Numbered from the stretch's first letter, positions 7,952-19,309 are shown. The stretch is DNA of 64,000 nt from Vibrio sp. DW001 (GCF_029016285.1 NZ_CP091975.1:3162001-3226000); one strand, 5' to 3'. The notes: generated from the sequence alone by a model not told the origin. Numbers and translations are program-made.

Positions 7952-9136
7952 TTAAGAAATAGCTAATTTTCGTTGTTCTTCAAGCTCTACCTTGAAATTT
8001 ATCTGTTTTTCGTGAATAAGATTAGCTGTTTTCTCTAATAACTCAGGCTTAAGAATAAACGTTGAGTAGTTTATCCCTGCCGCGCGGTTTAGAATTTTTA
8101 TATCATGCTGTGCAAATAATTCACAAGACTGCTGCAAAATCCCTTTCGCTTTGCTACCGACAATAGTCAATGCACTCACAGCTTCACTATTACGGATTTT
8201 TTCAATAAAAACCAGACTTAACTTAGCAAAACTCTCTTGAAGGATCACTACTCCACTCTGATCTGTTTCCTCGATCACGTTCCACAGCGCAATTCCAAGC
8301 AGCCGACATTGTTTTTTTAATGAGTCAAGATCATCCGCGTTCACTTGCACGAACATCAATGACCTTTGTAACGCGATACCGCAAATGCCCTTATCACAAG
8401 TCTCTCCCTTAACGAGAGTTCCTTTATCATGGGAAAAAGAAGAGAGTACTCTTAATGGCACATTTTGAGCCCACGCGAACTGTACGCTAGGGAGATGAAG
8501 AACCTTAGCGCCTTTTCTAGACATCTCTTCCATATTTGGAAAATCTATACGGTCTAATTTTCGTGCGCTCCTAACTACCCTAGGATCGCAGGTATATATT
8601 CCATCGACATCGGTGAATATCTGACACTCGTCAGCACTAAGTGCACCTGCGAGCGCAACCGCTGTAGTATCTGAACCACCACGCCCTAACGTTGTAATGT
8701 CGCCATATTCAGTGGTCCCTTGAAAACCGGCAACAATCACTATCTTGTTATCCGCCAGAAGACCTTCTATATGACTAGTATTAATTTGTCGGATAGTGGC
8801 ATCGTTATGAACGTTATCTGTTAGTATTTGTGCCTGCCCGCTTGTCAACGACACGCTGCTATAACCATGCTTATTTATCGCAATCGAAAGTAAAGACATC
8901 GCAACCTGCTCTCCGGCAGACAACAATACATCCAACTCCCGCGCATTTGGCACGTCGTCAATCTGCTGCGCTAGACTCATCAGTCGATTGGTTTCACCCG
9001 ACATTGCAGAAACAACGACGACAACATTAACCCCTGAGGATTTCGTCTTAATTACTCTATTCGCAACGGCTTGAATCCGCTCAATAGAACCAATCGACGT
9101 CCCACCAAACTTCAGTACATATAACGGTTTGTTCAC
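7952..9136 (-). CDS. Aspartokinase (monofunctional)
   Basis: A 394-residue aspartate kinase catalysing ATP-dependent formation of aspartyl-4-phosphate, the first step toward lysine, threonine, methionine and diaminopimelate for the cell wall. The N-terminal amino-acid-kinase fold carries KFGGTS (residues 9-14), TLGRGGSDTTA and TDVDGIYTCDPR. The C-terminal ~130 residues look like the tandem ACT domains that bind inhibitory amino acids. The start is GTG at 9136. I cannot tell from sequence whether lysine or threonine is the effector. The position between alaS and csrA is common in Vibrio-type genomes. Confidence 0.93.
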   Translation of the reverse strand: MNKPLYVLKFGGTSIGSIERIQAVANRVIKTKSSGVNVVVVVSAMSGETNRLMSLAQQIDDVPNARELDVLLSAGEQVAMSLLSIAINKHGYSSVSLTSGQAQILTDNVHNDATIRQINTSHIEGLLADNKIVIVAGFQGTTEYGDITTLGRGGSDTTAVALAGALSADECQIFTDVDGIYTCDPRVVRSARKLDRIDFPNMEEMSRKGAKVLHLPSVQFAWAQNVPLRVLSSFSHDKGTLVKGETCDKGICGIALQRSLMFVQVNADDLDSLKKQCRLLGIALWNVIEETDQSGVVILQESFAKLSLVFIEKIRNSEAVSALTIVGSKAKGILQQSCELFAQHDIKILNRAAGINYSTFILKPELLEKTANLIHEKQINFKVELEEQRKLAIS

Positions 9137-9363
9137 CGGCCTTCACCTTCCCTAAGAGCTCATCTCGTATAAATCGGTACTGTGAGTTCAATCATTATCT
9201 GCCCAATTTAGAACGATAATCAATGTAATTAATCATGCAGCTTTTAACCAAAACGCATGTATACCTAACTTAGTAAGCTTGTAACAACTGACTTCGCTTG
9301 ATACTGGTTCATTGCGTATAAACCCAAATAATGGCTTATCGCGAGTTCAGATTACTTAACAAC

Positions 9364-9400
9364 AAAAAAACCAACTAATTGTCATTAGTTGGTTTTTTTT
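9364..9400 (-). terminator. alaS: Terminator after alaS
   Basis: A near-perfect hairpin ACCAACTAAT/ATTAGTTGGT with a 4-base loop, flanked by A7 and T8, about 20 bp past the alaS stop. Because both sides carry the A/T runs it could work in both directions, but only the minus-strand gene alaS ends here. Confidence 0.92.
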
Positions 9401-9419
9401 CAGTTAACTTAATCAGCGG

Positions 9420-12002
9420 TTAAAGACGTTCTTCTAACCATCCATGAACCGATTTAATCGCTTCCGGTAATGCGGCAATATCTGTACCACCAGCTTGAGC
9501 CATATCAGGACGACCTCCGCCTTTACCACCAACCTGCTGCGCTACCATATTCACCAATTCACCAGCCTTAACTTTGCCGATAAGATCTTTAGTCACACCT
9601 GCTATTAAGCTGATTTTACCATCATTAACATTGGCTAGAAAAACAATACAACTGCCCATTTGGTTCTTAATGTCATCAACCATCACTCGTAAGTTTTTGT
9701 TATCGCCTCCTTCAAGAGCAGCGACTAAAACTCGGTGACCAGCGATAGTTTCAACCTTACCCATAACGTTAGCGCTTTCGACTGCAGCCAACTTATCTCT
9801 AAGCTGTTGCATTTCTTTCTCTAGAGCTTTCGATTTATTTGCAGCATCACTTAATTTTACTTCATATTGAGTTTGCTGAGCATCAATTGCGTCCAGAGCT
9901 GCTTCGCCCGTTACCGCTTCAATACGGCGAATACCGGCAGCAATACCACCTTCTGATACTACTTTGAATAAACCAATATCACCCGTATTTTTTGCGTGAA
10001 TACCGCCACAAAGTTCAGTAGAAAATTCGCCCATACTCAGCACGCGTACTTCTTCATCATATTTTTCGCCAAACAACGCCATAGCGCCTTTCTGTTTAGC
10101 TGATTCAATATCTGTGACATTTGTTTCTATCACATGGTTAACACGCACTTGGCTATTCACCAAACGTTCGACTTCACGCAACTCTTGAGGCTTAACCGCT
10201 TCAAGGTGTGAGAAATCAAAACGTAGGCTCTCAGCTCGAACCAATGAACCTTTCTGTGTAACGTGGTCACCTAATACTTGACGCAATGCTGCATGCAATA
10301 AATGTGTTGCTGAATGGTTGAGAGTGATCGCAGTACGGCGTTCAGAATCAACCTGAGCAGAAACCGCATCTTCTTTCGCGAATACACCTTCAACAAGCTC
10401 ACCATGATGAGCAATGGCGCCGCCAAGTTTTTGAGTATCTTCAACCTTGAATAGGCCAGAAGCAACCTTCAAATAACCAGCATCTCCACACTGACCACCT
10501 GATTCTGCGTAAAATGGTGTCTGATCTAAAACGATGATCGCTTTATCACCAGCAGAAAGTGACTCTACTCCATCACCCTCAACGAACATTGCCACTACGT
10601 TTGACTGTCCGTTTGTTCCACCATAGCCAAGAAATTCAGTTGTAGCATCAACCTTTATCACTTGATTATAATCAGTTTTAAACTGACCCGCTTCACGAGC
10701 TCGCTTACGCTGCGCTTCCATCGCTTTATTAAAGCCAACTTCATCGATTGTGTACTCACGTTCACGTGCAACGTCGTTAGTCAGATCCGCTGGAAAACCA
10801 TAGGTGTCATATAGTTTAAATACGGTTTCACCGTCGAGTTCTTTTCCTTCAAGCGTATTCAACGCATCATTCAATATTGCCATACCGCGCTCAAGAGTAC
10901 GGCTAAAGTTCTCTTCTTCGATTCGAAGTACTTTCTCTACCAACGCTTGTTGTTTCTTAAGTTCGGTACCCGCGGTTCCCATAACGTCGGCGAGAACACC
11001 CACAAGCTTATAGAAAAATACACCTTGCGCGCCGAGTTTATTGCCGTGGCGAACCGCGCGACGAATAATACGACGAAGAACATAGCCACGGCCTTCATTC
11101 GATGGCATAACGCCATCAACAATCAAAAAGGCACAAGAACGAATATGGTCTGCAACAACACGTAAAGATTGGTTCGATAGATCTTTATATCCAATCACTT
11201 CACTAGACGCTTTGATTAGTGTCTGAAAGATATCCGTTTCATAATTTGAGTGAACACCTTGCATGATTGCCGCAATACGTTCGATACCCATACCAGTATC
11301 AACAGAAGGCTTAGGTAAAGGCTCCATAGTCCCGTCGCTCTGACGGTTAAACTGCATGAATACGTTGTTCCAGATCTCGATGAAGCGGTCACCATCTTCT
11401 TCAGGGGTGCCTGGTCGACCACCCCAGATATGTTCACCATGGTCATAGAAAATTTCAGTACATGGTCCACAAGGACCTGTATCACCCATTTGCCAAAAGT
11501 TATCGGACTCGTAAGGCTTACCACCTTTCTTGTCGCCAATTCGAACAATACGATCAGCAGGTATGCCGATATCTTTATTCCAAATCTCGAATGCTTCATC
11601 GTCAGTTTCATAGACAGTAACGAGCAGTTTTTCTTGAGGTAACTGAAGCACTACCGTTAGGAATTCCCACGCGTAACCGATGGCGTCATTTTTGAAATAG
11701 TCTCCGAAACTAAAGTTCCCTAACATTTCAAAAAAGGTATGGTGACGGGCAGTAAAACCGACATTCTCTAGGTCATTATGTTTACCACCAGCACGAACAC
11801 ATCGTTGTGCACTTGTCGCTCGCGTATAGGCACGTTTGTCGATACCTAAGAAACAATCTTTAAACTGGTTCATTCCAGCATTGTTAAACAGCAATGTTGG
11901 ATCATTTGCTGGTACCAATGATGAACTTTCTACAATCTGATGTCCTTTGCTTTCAAAGAACTCTAGAAACGCACGGCGTATCTCGTCGGTGCTCATAAAC
12001 AT
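9420..12002 (-). CDS. alaS: Alanyl-tRNA synthetase
   Basis: An 860-residue class II synthetase (E. coli 876) that charges tRNA-Ala and edits Ser/Gly mischarging. Order of parts: N-terminal aminoacylation domain ([13 protein letters not shown], then [14 protein letters not shown]), tRNA-recognition region, editing domain with the zinc motif [11 protein letters not shown] and a [10 protein letters not shown] segment, then a coiled coil and a C-terminal glycine-rich domain ([15 protein letters not shown]). I start at ATG 12002, preceded by AGGAAG; a second ATG two codons on (11996) aligns better with E. coli AlaS, so the exact start is open. The recX gene that often lies upstream is missing. Confidence 0.97.
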   Translation of the reverse strand: MFMSTDEIRRAFLEFFESKGHQIVESSSLVPANDPTLLFNNAGMNQFKDCFLGIDKRAYTRATSAQRCVRAGGKHNDLENVGFTARHHTFFEMLGNFSFGDYFKNDAIGYAWEFLTVVLQLPQEKLLVTVYETDDEAFEIWNKDIGIPADRIVRIGDKKGGKPYESDNFWQMGDTGPCGPCTEIFYDHGEHIWGGRPGTPEEDGDRFIEIWNNVFMQFNRQSDGTMEPLPKPSVDTGMGIERIAAIMQGVHSNYETDIFQTLIKASSEVIGYKDLSNQSLRVVADHIRSCAFLIVDGVMPSNEGRGYVLRRIIRRAVRHGNKLGAQGVFFYKLVGVLADVMGTAGTELKKQQALVEKVLRIEEENFSRTLERGMAILNDALNTLEGKELDGETVFKLYDTYGFPADLTNDVAREREYTIDEVGFNKAMEAQRKRAREAGQFKTDYNQVIKVDATTEFLGYGGTNGQSNVVAMFVEGDGVESLSAGDKAIIVLDQTPFYAESGGQCGDAGYLKVASGLFKVEDTQKLGGAIAHHGELVEGVFAKEDAVSAQVDSERRTAITLNHSATHLLHAALRQVLGDHVTQKGSLVRAESLRFDFSHLEAVKPQELREVERLVNSQVRVNHVIETNVTDIESAKQKGAMALFGEKYDEEVRVLSMGEFSTELCGGIHAKNTGDIGLFKVVSEGGIAAGIRRIEAVTGEAALDAIDAQQTQYEVKLSDAANKSKALEKEMQQLRDKLAAVESANVMGKVETIAGHRVLVAALEGGDNKNLRVMVDDIKNQMGSCIVFLANVNDGKISLIAGVTKDLIGKVKAGELVNMVAQQVGGKGGGRPDMAQAGGTDIAALPEAIKSVHGWLEERL

Positions 12003-12426
12003 GCGACTCTTCCTGAAACTTTCGATATGAATTTAGGACAAATATTGCCCACTAACAGATATTTGGCGAGTATTGTAAATCAAGGTTAGGATTTCGCCTA
12101 GTTTTCTTCATCAAAAGAATAACGCAAATCCTACTCAGTATCTGGTCAAATCAAATGTGCTCATCATGCAAAAGTTAATCGGTACCAAGCTCATAATTGA
12201 GCCTACTTAGGAACCGAGCGCTTGCTACAACATCGAGTAGGTTTAAAATACATGATTTATATGAACGATATAATATCAAATTTACCAAATTTTTGAATAA
12301 TGGAGACATGATTACGCTAATCTTAATGATATTTGCCAGCGATAGTCTTTAGGTTTGATTAATGTAAGGCAGATAAGAATCTAAATCGACGATATAGGGA
12401 CGGAAGTTTTTAATGAGTACACGGGT
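12003..12426. other. 424-bp divergent intergenic region between alaS and the hydrolase gene
   Basis: This region should carry both outward promoters. No remnant of recX is apparent by eye on the minus strand. On the plus strand there are two tiny frames: a 14-codon hydrophobic one with a GGAG site (12308-12352), and a 5-codon one (12413-12430) whose stop overlaps the hydrolase start. Confidence 0.5.
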
Positions 12427-13074
12427 ATGAATTGGTTTTCCATATTGGCACTTTGTGCCTCTGCAAACTCACCTACAGCAGTAGATTGTGATGCAGTTCA
12501 CCTTGTCTACAAAAATGAAATAGCTGGGATAGCGTTATCAGCGACAGATATTGATGCCATAACACGGACAGCCTATGCAGAGGCTTCTAATCAAGGTTCT
12601 ATCGGGCTAAGCGCTGTCGTATTTGTCATTCTTAACCGTAAAATCAGTGGACAGTTCTCAAACTCTATTGAGACGATTGTCAATGCAAAAAATCAGTTCG
12701 AACCAGTGTCTAAAGTAGGGACTTGGCAGCAACTCCCTGAACCAAGTTCCGATCAATTCGCTCGCATCGAGACCATTTTAGATCTGGCCAAAAATGGTTA
12801 TTTGTCCGATCCTACCAATGGTGCGCTCTACTTTCAGAATTCTAAAGTCGTATCGGAAAGAGCGCGAAAAGGTAGTGTGTCAAAAGAACTTATTCATTTT
12901 GGCAATGCGCCTATTTCCGCTACTATCGATGACCACACTTTCTACGCCTTGATGTGCAATACAACGAAAATGCCCGAAAAGTCAGATGAAAAGCCATCGA
13001 CATTACGTCAGTGGGAAAATCCGATCCAAAAAGGAATTAAACAGTTACGAGGAGGCACTCAAGATAAAGATTAA
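12427..13074 (+). CDS. SleB-like cell wall hydrolase (Hydrolase_2 type)
   Basis: A 215-residue protein. Residues about 45-170 resemble the cell-wall hydrolase family of SleB and related phage enzymes: an Ala-Tyr-Ala-Glu-Ala start (TAYAEASNQG, likely catalytic Glu), a VFVILNRK helix, a KNQFEPV segment and a closing HFGNAPISATIDDHTFY. Such enzymes cut peptidoglycan glycan strands. The N-terminus is a weak hydrophobic stretch that could be a poor signal peptide. The gene is on the plus strand, unlike alaS and recA around it, in the gap where gammaproteobacteria often carry recX. The best SD-like sequence (GGACGGAAG) lies before a 5-codon frame whose TGA overlaps this ATG. The family call is likely; biological role unknown. 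Confidence 0.72.
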   Translation: MNWFSILALCASANSPTAVDCDAVHLVYKNEIAGIALSATDIDAITRTAYAEASNQGSIGLSAVVFVILNRKISGQFSNSIETIVNAKNQFEPVSKVGTWQQLPEPSSDQFARIETILDLAKNGYLSDPTNGALYFQNSKVVSERARKGSVSKELIHFGNAPISATIDDHTFYALMCNTTKMPEKSDEKPSTLRQWENPIQKGIKQLRGGTQDKD

Positions 13075-13242
13075 ATGAAGATCTCTGATTTCTCCATGCT
13101 TCTCGGTATTATGTTGTCATACGTCACTTTAGTCTATGCTAGCTCGCCTCAATAATGGATGTCAGCACGATATTGAACTGCTCGTTCAAATTCGATTACT
13201 CATAAGCATAACCTTCCGCTTTAATCTGTCACTCTCACTCAT

Positions 13243-13273
13243 AATAAAGCCTCGCATTAGCGAGGCTTTATTC
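13243..13273. terminator. Bidirectional terminator between the hydrolase gene and recA
   Basis: A perfect inverted repeat AATAAAGCCTCGC / GCGAGGCTTTATT with a 4-base ATTA loop, between two convergent genes. It most likely ends recA on the minus strand and the hydrolase gene on the plus strand. Confidence 0.82.
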
Positions 13274-13299
13274 ATGATACTTATAGCGTTTAGTTACTT

Positions 13300-14334
13300 T
13301 TACAATTCTTCTTGAGGAACTTGCTTTTCTACGACTTCCTCAACAACTGGCGCTAAAAGAAGTTCTCGTAGTCTAGTATCAATTTCTAGTGCAGTCGCAG
13401 GGTTCTCACGCATGTATTTACCTGCGTTAGCCTTACCTTGACCAATTTTATCGCCTTTATAGCTGTACCAAGCTCCTGCTTTTTCAACAATTTTGCTCTT
13501 AACACCTAAATCAATCAATTCACCTTCACGGTTGAAACCCTTACCGTAAAGAATCTGTGTTTCAGCTTGTTTGAATGGTGCTGCAATTTTGTTTTTAACA
13601 ACCTTGATACGTGTTTCATTACCAATAACTTCATCACCATCTTTAATGGCGCCAGTACGGCGGATATCGAGGCGAACAGAGGCATAAAATTTAAGAGCAT
13701 TACCGCCCGTTGTCGTCTCTGGAGAGCCAAACATAACACCGATCTTCATACGGATTTGGTTGATGAAGATACACATGCAATTTGACTGTTTAAGGTTACC
13801 CGTTAACTTACGCATTGCTTGAGAAAGCATACGAGCCTGAAGACCCATGTGGCTGTCACCCATCTCACCTTCAATTTCAGCTTTAGGTGTCAACGCCGCA
13901 ACGGAATCGACAACAACAACATCAACCGCACCAGAACGAGCCAGTGCATCAACGATTTCTAAGGCTTGCTCACCAGTATCTGGTTGCGACACAAGTAACT
14001 CATCAATATTTACACCTAACGCCTTAGCGTAGATTGGGTCTAGGGCATGTTCAGCGTCAATAAATGCACAAGTTTTACCTTGTTTTTGCGCCGCAGAAAT
14101 TGCTTCGAGTGTTAAGGTTGTTTTTCCTGATGATTCAGGACCATAGACTTCTACGATACGCCCCATAGGAAGCCCACCAGCGCCTAGCGCTATATCCAGA
14201 GCTAGAGAACCTGTTGAGATGGTTTCTACGTCCATAGTGCGGTTATCGCCAAGACGCATAATTGAACCTTTACCAAATTGTTTTTCAATCTGACCTAGAG
14301 CCGCTGCAAGCGCCTTCTTTTTGTTCTCATCCAT
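13300..14334 (-). CDS. recA: Recombinase RecA
   Basis: A 344-residue RecA (E. coli 353) that forms filaments on single-stranded DNA, catalyses strand exchange and triggers LexA self-cleavage. Walker A is GPESSGKTT (65-73); the Walker B strand [12 protein letters not shown], the L1 region around [15 protein letters not shown] and the L2 region [15 protein letters not shown] are all intact. The C-terminus ends in an acidic tail ([15 protein letters not shown]), as usual. The promoter carries a LexA box, so it should be SOS-induced. RecX, the usual downstream modulator, is not next to it here. Confidence 0.98.
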   Translation of the reverse strand: MDENKKKALAAALGQIEKQFGKGSIMRLGDNRTMDVETISTGSLALDIALGAGGLPMGRIVEVYGPESSGKTTLTLEAISAAQKQGKTCAFIDAEHALDPIYAKALGVNIDELLVSQPDTGEQALEIVDALARSGAVDVVVVDSVAALTPKAEIEGEMGDSHMGLQARMLSQAMRKLTGNLKQSNCMCIFINQIRMKIGVMFGSPETTTGGNALKFYASVRLDIRRTGAIKDGDEVIGNETRIKVVKNKIAAPFKQAETQILYGKGFNREGELIDLGVKSKIVEKAGAWYSYKGDKIGQGKANAGKYMRENPATALEIDTRLRELLLAPVVEEVVEKQVPQEEL

Positions 14335-14386
14335 TACTTTCTCCGCACTATTTGATTATTCGCGTGTTACTTCTTAATTAAAGCCA

Positions 14387-14414
14387 ATTATACTGTAGAT
14401 TCATACAGTGTCTA
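14387..14414 (-). promoter_or_regulatory. recA: recA promoter
   Basis: On the minus strand TAGACA (14409-14414), a 16-base spacer and a consensus TATAAT (14387-14392). The spacer is the core of the LexA box, so LexA bound there would block polymerase. Confidence 0.8.
14391..14410. promoter_or_regulatory. LexA (SOS) box of recA
   Basis: TACTGTAGATTCATACAGTG fits the CTGT-N8-ACAG core of the gammaproteobacterial LexA operator and overlaps the recA -10 and spacer. It may also affect the divergent modF-like gene, whose start is about 85 bp away. Confidence 0.9.
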
Positions 14415-14494
14415 TAGCTATGTGAAAGTTTTTTCCTAATTCTATCGTAACTCATGCTCTAATAAAGATGTGCAATAGAACATTAAGGAAACAG

Positions 14495-15955
14495 ATGGAT
14501 ATGGATATTACTTTTCACCAAGTTACGCTTCAAACTACAGGTACCTATTTAGAAATAGAAGATTGGCATATATTTTCTAACCAATCATGGGGCATATTTA
14601 GTACTGAAGGTGATATAGGTTCAATACTTGGTGATTTACTCTGCCAAGAACGGCTTGCGGGTACGGGGACTATAGAGGGATTATCACGAAGAATTGCTCA
14701 GGTATCACTTGTCGAACAACAACGTTTGTTAGAATCCGAACTCGCCGATGACGATACGGATTTTATAGACAAGATAGACACCGGCACGTCTGTTTATTCT
14801 CTTATTTATCAACAATGTCATGATGATGAACAAACCCTTGGACTCATGTTTGAACTTGACCTGACCCATTTAAAAGACACTGGCTTTCGAGTTTTGTCTA
14901 CCGGAGAAACCCGCCGATTAATGTTGGCGCGCGTTCTTGCGTCTAAACCGGCACTACTTCTGCTCGATGAACCTTATGCTGGCTTAGATGTTGAACACAG
15001 AAAGCACCTCACTCGCTATCTTGAGCACCTGAGCACATCAATACAGCTGATTATCGTCGTATCACGAGAAGATGAGATGCCCACTTGGATTGATGAAATG
15101 GCTTTATTTTCTTCGGGTAAGCTCTGTGAGATTATGAGTAAGTCAGAATGGGACCGTCACCCCATTATAAGTCAGATAACCGCTCAATCACAAAAACAGA
15201 GTGAACAAGTCATAGCACTGATACACAAACACCAACATACTAGTTATTTTGACAACCCACTCTTTGAGCTAGAAGGTGGAAAGGTCGCTTACAGTGATTC
15301 TGTCATTTTTACTGATGTAAATTGGCGCATTAATAACGGCGAACATTGGCAAATAAGAGGCCCTAACGGATGCGGGAAGAGCACTTTACTAGGCCTGATT
15401 TTTGGTGACCACCCTCAATGTTATAGCAACCTAATTCATATTTTTGGTAAAAAACGAGGATCGGGAGAAACTATCTGGGAGATAAAACAAAACATCGGCA
15501 TGGTTTCATCTGCACTCCACCTTCAATATCGAGTAGGTTGCACCGCTTTAGAGGTCGTTTTGTCTGGATTCTATGACTCAATTGGCCTGTATAGCCAACC
15601 ATCAAGAAAGCAGATTGAGATAGCAAAAGAGTGGCTTGAAATTCTACACATGACCACGTTCATTAAGACGCCGTTTAAGCAGTTGGAATATGGGCAACAG
15701 CGACTACTATTGATCGCAAGAGCATTAGTAAAACAACCTGCCCTCCTTATTCTCGATGAACCATACCAAGGTTTAGATAATCTTGGGCGAAGACTGGTCA
15801 TGAATACCTTAGATATGATAGCAAAAGAGAATCTAAGCCAACTTTTGTACGTATCCCATTATCAACAAGACACATTAGAAAACATCCATAACTTCGTAGA
15901 TTTTGTTCCTGACGAACAGAGTACTGGATATAAGGTTGTCATTACTCAACATTAA
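14495..15955 (+). CDS. modF: ModF-like protein with two ABC ATPase domains
   Basis: A 486-residue soluble protein with two ABC domains in tandem and no membrane segments, the layout of ModF (PhrA), tied to molybdate genes in E. coli but of unclear function. The second domain is complete: Walker A GPNGCGKST (289-297), signature LEYGQQRL, Walker B LLILDEPYQGLD. The first has a good signature (LSTGETRRL, about 134) and Walker B (LLLLDEPYAGLD), but its Walker A position (about 33-46) reads STEGDIGSILG and lacks the Lys. The start is ATG 14495 after TAAGGA; a frame from 14468 lacks such a site. No modABC genes are nearby. It could equally be another paired-ABC protein of this subfamily. Confidence 0.72.
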   Translation: MDMDITFHQVTLQTTGTYLEIEDWHIFSNQSWGIFSTEGDIGSILGDLLCQERLAGTGTIEGLSRRIAQVSLVEQQRLLESELADDDTDFIDKIDTGTSVYSLIYQQCHDDEQTLGLMFELDLTHLKDTGFRVLSTGETRRLMLARVLASKPALLLLDEPYAGLDVEHRKHLTRYLEHLSTSIQLIIVVSREDEMPTWIDEMALFSSGKLCEIMSKSEWDRHPIISQITAQSQKQSEQVIALIHKHQHTSYFDNPLFELEGGKVAYSDSVIFTDVNWRINNGEHWQIRGPNGCGKSTLLGLIFGDHPQCYSNLIHIFGKKRGSGETIWEIKQNIGMVSSALHLQYRVGCTALEVVLSGFYDSIGLYSQPSRKQIEIAKEWLEILHMTTFIKTPFKQLEYGQQRLLLIARALVKQPALLILDEPYQGLDNLGRRLVMNTLDMIAKENLSQLLYVSHYQQDTLENIHNFVDFVPDEQSTGYKVVITQH

Positions 15956-15994
15956 AAAGAGTCGCCGCAACGATCGTTACGGCGACTCTTTTTT
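15953..15994. terminator. Terminator between the modF-like gene and carB
   Basis: AAAAAGAGTCGCCG and CGGCGACTCTTTTTT flank a 12-base loop. A runs on one side and T runs on the other suit both convergent transcripts. Confidence 0.88.
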
Positions 15995-16063
15995 CAGCTT
16001 TAACAGCGATCTATTGCATCTTTGTAAACGAATACACCTTTGTGAAATAGTTTACAAACGCGT

Positions 16064-19000
16064 TTAAGCTAAGCTTTCTTTTATCTTTGCATGTAACTCT
16101 TGTACAGAAGTGACCGTCTGACGGTCATCTGCCGTATGCGCCATACAAGTCGCAAACGCGGCATTAAGCGTGGTTGTGTAGTTTACTTTTTCTTGTAACG
16201 CGCCACGACGTAAGACCTTTGAGTCTTCAATCGCTTGGCGACCCGCAGCCGTATTGATGATATAGGTATATTCATTGTTCTTGATTCGGTCAAGAATATG
16301 AGGACGCCCTTCATGCACCTTATTTACTAAGCGTGGATTAATACCCGCTTCGCCAAGGATAACGGCTGTGCCGTGGGTCGCATCTAATTGATAACCAAGC
16401 TTTGTCAACTTAGAAGCAAGGTCTACAACACGCTGCTTATCATCATTACGTACAGAAAGTAGAGCTCGTCCACCTTCCGGATACTCCTTGCCACAGCCAA
16501 GCTCTGCTTTAGCAAACGCTTCGGCAAAGGAGGCACCAACGCCCATTACTTCACCGGTAGAACGCATCTCTGGTCCAAGTAGAGGATCAACACCTGGGAA
16601 TTTATCAAACGGCAACACAACTTCTTTGACTGAATAATACGGTGGAATAATCTCTTTAGTAAAACCTTGTGATTCTAGAGATTGCCCGGCCATAACACGA
16701 GCGGCAATTTTAGCCAGTGGAGCTCCCGTTGCTTTAGATACAAATGGAACTGTTCGAGCCGCGCGAGGGTTTACCTCAATAAGGTAAACTTCGTTATCTT
16801 TCACCGCAAACTGGGTATTCATCAAACCACGAACGCCGAGTTCAAAGGCCAATTTCTCTACCTGTTCACGCATCACATCTTGTATTTCTTGGCTTAACGT
16901 ATAAGCAGGTAATGAACATGCAGAATCACCAGAGTGAACACCCGCTTGCTCTATATGTTCCATAATACCGCCGATAACAACACGCTCACCATCACAAATG
17001 GCGTCAACATCGACTTCAACAGCATCATCTAAGAAGCGGTCTAAAAGAACTGGAGATTCATTTGAGACACTTACCGCTTCATTAAAATAACGTCGTAAGT
17101 CAATTTCATCGTAGACGATTTCCATTGCACGACCACCCAGTACATAAGACGGACGTACAACGAGTGGGAAACCGATATCTTTCGACTTCTCGATGGCATG
17201 TTCCATTGCCGTTACTGTGGCATTTTCAGGTTGCTTAAGCCCTAGACGGTCAACCGCCGTTTGGAAACGTTCACGGTCTTCCGCTCGGTCTATAGCATCA
17301 GGACTGGTGCCAATAATTGGCACACCTGCCGCTTCGAGAGCACGAGCAAGTTTCAGTGGCGTTTGACCACCATACTGAACAATGACACCTTTGGGCTTTT
17401 CGACACGAACGATTGCAAGCACATCTTCGAGGGTTATGGGTTCAAAGTAAAGTCGGTCTGACGTATCGTAATCGGTTGATACGGTTTCAGGGTTACAGTT
17501 AACCATAATGGTCTCATAACCATCTTCTCTAAGCGCAAGAGAAGCATGCACACAGCAGTAGTCAAACTCGATACCCTGACCAATACGGTTAGGACCACCG
17601 CCAATAATCATGATCTTTTCTTTATCCGTCGGTCTTGCCTCGCACTCTTCATCATACGTAGAGTACATATATGCGGTATCCGAAGAAAACTCAGCAGCGC
17701 AAGTATCGACACGTTTATACACTGGGTGTATATCATGTTGGTAACGTAATCGACGAATTTCGCTTTCAGCAACGCCAAGTAAAGCAGACAAACGAGCATC
17801 AGCGAAACCTTTGCGTTTCACTTTACGAAGTAAATCTTTATTCAGTCCAGCAAATCCACCAGCTTTAATTTGCTCTTCGATTTTAACCAACTCTTCAATC
17901 TGGGCTAAGAACCAGCGGTCAATCGACGTAAGATTAAATACGCCATCTACCGATAAACCAGCACGGAATGCATCGGCGATATACCAAATACGGTCGCAAC
18001 CCGCTTCTTTCAATTCATGGCGAATAGTCGTGAGTGCATCAGGAGCATCAAGGTCAACCATTTCATCTAAGCCGTTCACACCAACTTCCAATCCACGAAG
18101 CGCTTTTTGCAAAGACTCTTGTTGGTTACGACCTATTGCCATTACCTCACCAACCGACTTCATTTGGGTGGTTAAGCGGTCGTTCGCGCCAGCAAATTTT
18201 TCAAAATTGAAACGAGGGATCTTCGTCACGACATAATCGATGGTTGGTTCGAAAGAAGCCGGAGTTGCTCCTCCCGTGATATCGTTCATTAACTCATCTA
18301 AGGTATAACCGATTGCAAGCTTAGCGGCTACTTTCGCGATTGGGAACCCCGTTGCTTTTGAAGCAAGAGCAGAAGAGCGAGATACACGAGGGTTCATTTC
18401 AATGATAACCATGCGGCCATCTTTAGGGTCAATACCAAACTGTACGTTAGAACCACCCGTTTCAACACCAATCTCACGAAGTACGGCTAAAGAAGCATTT
18501 CTCATTAACTGATACTCTTTATCCGTTAATGTCTGAGCCGGAGCAACGGTTATTGAGTCACCTGTATGAATACCCATTGGATCAATGTTCTCAATGGTAC
18601 AAACAATGATACAGTTGTCATTCTTATCTCGAACCACTTCCATTTCGTATTCTTTCCAACCGATAAGAGATTCATCGATTAAGAGTTCGTTGGTTGGAGA
18701 GAGATCCAAACCACGACGGCAAATCTCCTCAAATTCTTCTTTATTATAAGCAATACCGCCGCCCGAACCACCCATGGTAAAAGAAGGGCGGATAATACAT
18801 GGAAAACCAACCATTTCTTGGACTTTATGAGCTTCGTCCATCGTTTTAGCGGTATCAGCTCTTGGACATTCTAACCCAATAGATTTCATTGCTTTATCAA
18901 AGCGAGAACGGTCTTCTGCCTTATCAATCGCGTCAGCTGTCGCGCCTATCATCTCAACACCGAACTCCGCCAGAACTCCGTGTTTTTCTAAATCTAACGC

Positions 19001-19294
19001 ACAGTTAAGTGCCGTCTGACCACCCATAGTAGGCAATACCGCATCTGGACGTTCTTTTTCAATAATGTTGCGAACGACTTCCCAATGAATCGGCTCAATA
19101 TATGTTGCATCCGCCATGTCAGGGTCAGTCATTATTGTTGCAGGATTCGAGTTAACAAGAACAACTCGATAACCCTCTTCTCTTAGCGCTTTACAAGCTT
19201 GTGCGCCAGAATAATCAAATTCGCACGCCTGACCGATAACAATCGGCCCAGCACCTAGGATTAGAACACTTTTGATGTCATTACGTTTTGGCAT
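16064..19294 (-). CDS. carB: Carbamoyl phosphate synthase large subunit
   Basis: A 1076-residue subunit (E. coli 1073) that makes carbamoyl phosphate from bicarbonate, ammonia supplied by CarA, and two ATP, for arginine and pyrimidine synthesis. The two homologous ATP-grasp halves are visible: the first opens with [23 protein letters not shown], the second with [24 protein letters not shown]-terminal allosteric MGS-like domain follows (about 935-1076), the binding site for UMP and ornithine in E. coli. It follows carA by 15 bp in one operon. Confidence 0.98.
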   Translation of the reverse strand: MPKRNDIKSVLILGAGPIVIGQACEFDYSGAQACKALREEGYRVVLVNSNPATIMTDPDMADATYIEPIHWEVVRNIIEKERPDAVLPTMGGQTALNCALDLEKHGVLAEFGVEMIGATADAIDKAEDRSRFDKAMKSIGLECPRADTAKTMDEAHKVQEMVGFPCIIRPSFTMGGSGGGIAYNKEEFEEICRRGLDLSPTNELLIDESLIGWKEYEMEVVRDKNDNCIIVCTIENIDPMGIHTGDSITVAPAQTLTDKEYQLMRNASLAVLREIGVETGGSNVQFGIDPKDGRMVIIEMNPRVSRSSALASKATGFPIAKVAAKLAIGYTLDELMNDITGGATPASFEPTIDYVVTKIPRFNFEKFAGANDRLTTQMKSVGEVMAIGRNQQESLQKALRGLEVGVNGLDEMVDLDAPDALTTIRHELKEAGCDRIWYIADAFRAGLSVDGVFNLTSIDRWFLAQIEELVKIEEQIKAGGFAGLNKDLLRKVKRKGFADARLSALLGVAESEIRRLRYQHDIHPVYKRVDTCAAEFSSDTAYMYSTYDEECEARPTDKEKIMIIGGGPNRIGQGIEFDYCCVHASLALREDGYETIMVNCNPETVSTDYDTSDRLYFEPITLEDVLAIVRVEKPKGVIVQYGGQTPLKLARALEAAGVPIIGTSPDAIDRAEDRERFQTAVDRLGLKQPENATVTAMEHAIEKSKDIGFPLVVRPSYVLGGRAMEIVYDEIDLRRYFNEAVSVSNESPVLLDRFLDDAVEVDVDAICDGERVVIGGIMEHIEQAGVHSGDSACSLPAYTLSQEIQDVMREQVEKLAFELGVRGLMNTQFAVKDNEVYLIEVNPRAARTVPFVSKATGAPLAKIAARVMAGQSLESQGFTKEIIPPYYSVKEVVLPFDKFPGVDPLLGPEMRSTGEVMGVGASFAEAFAKAELGCGKEYPEGGRALLSVRNDDKQRVVDLASKLTKLGYQLDATHGTAVILGEAGINPRLVNKVHEGRPHILDRIKNNEYTYIINTAAGRQAIEDSKVLRRGALQEKVNYTTTLNAAFATCMAHTADDRQTVTSVQELHAKIKESLA

Positions 19295-19309
19295 TCTTCT
19301 CGACTCCGT

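Noticed and set aside
12427..13074. Prophage remnant around the SleB-like hydrolase
   Set aside because: No other phage gene, attachment repeat or integrase is visible; one hydrolase-like gene is not enough.
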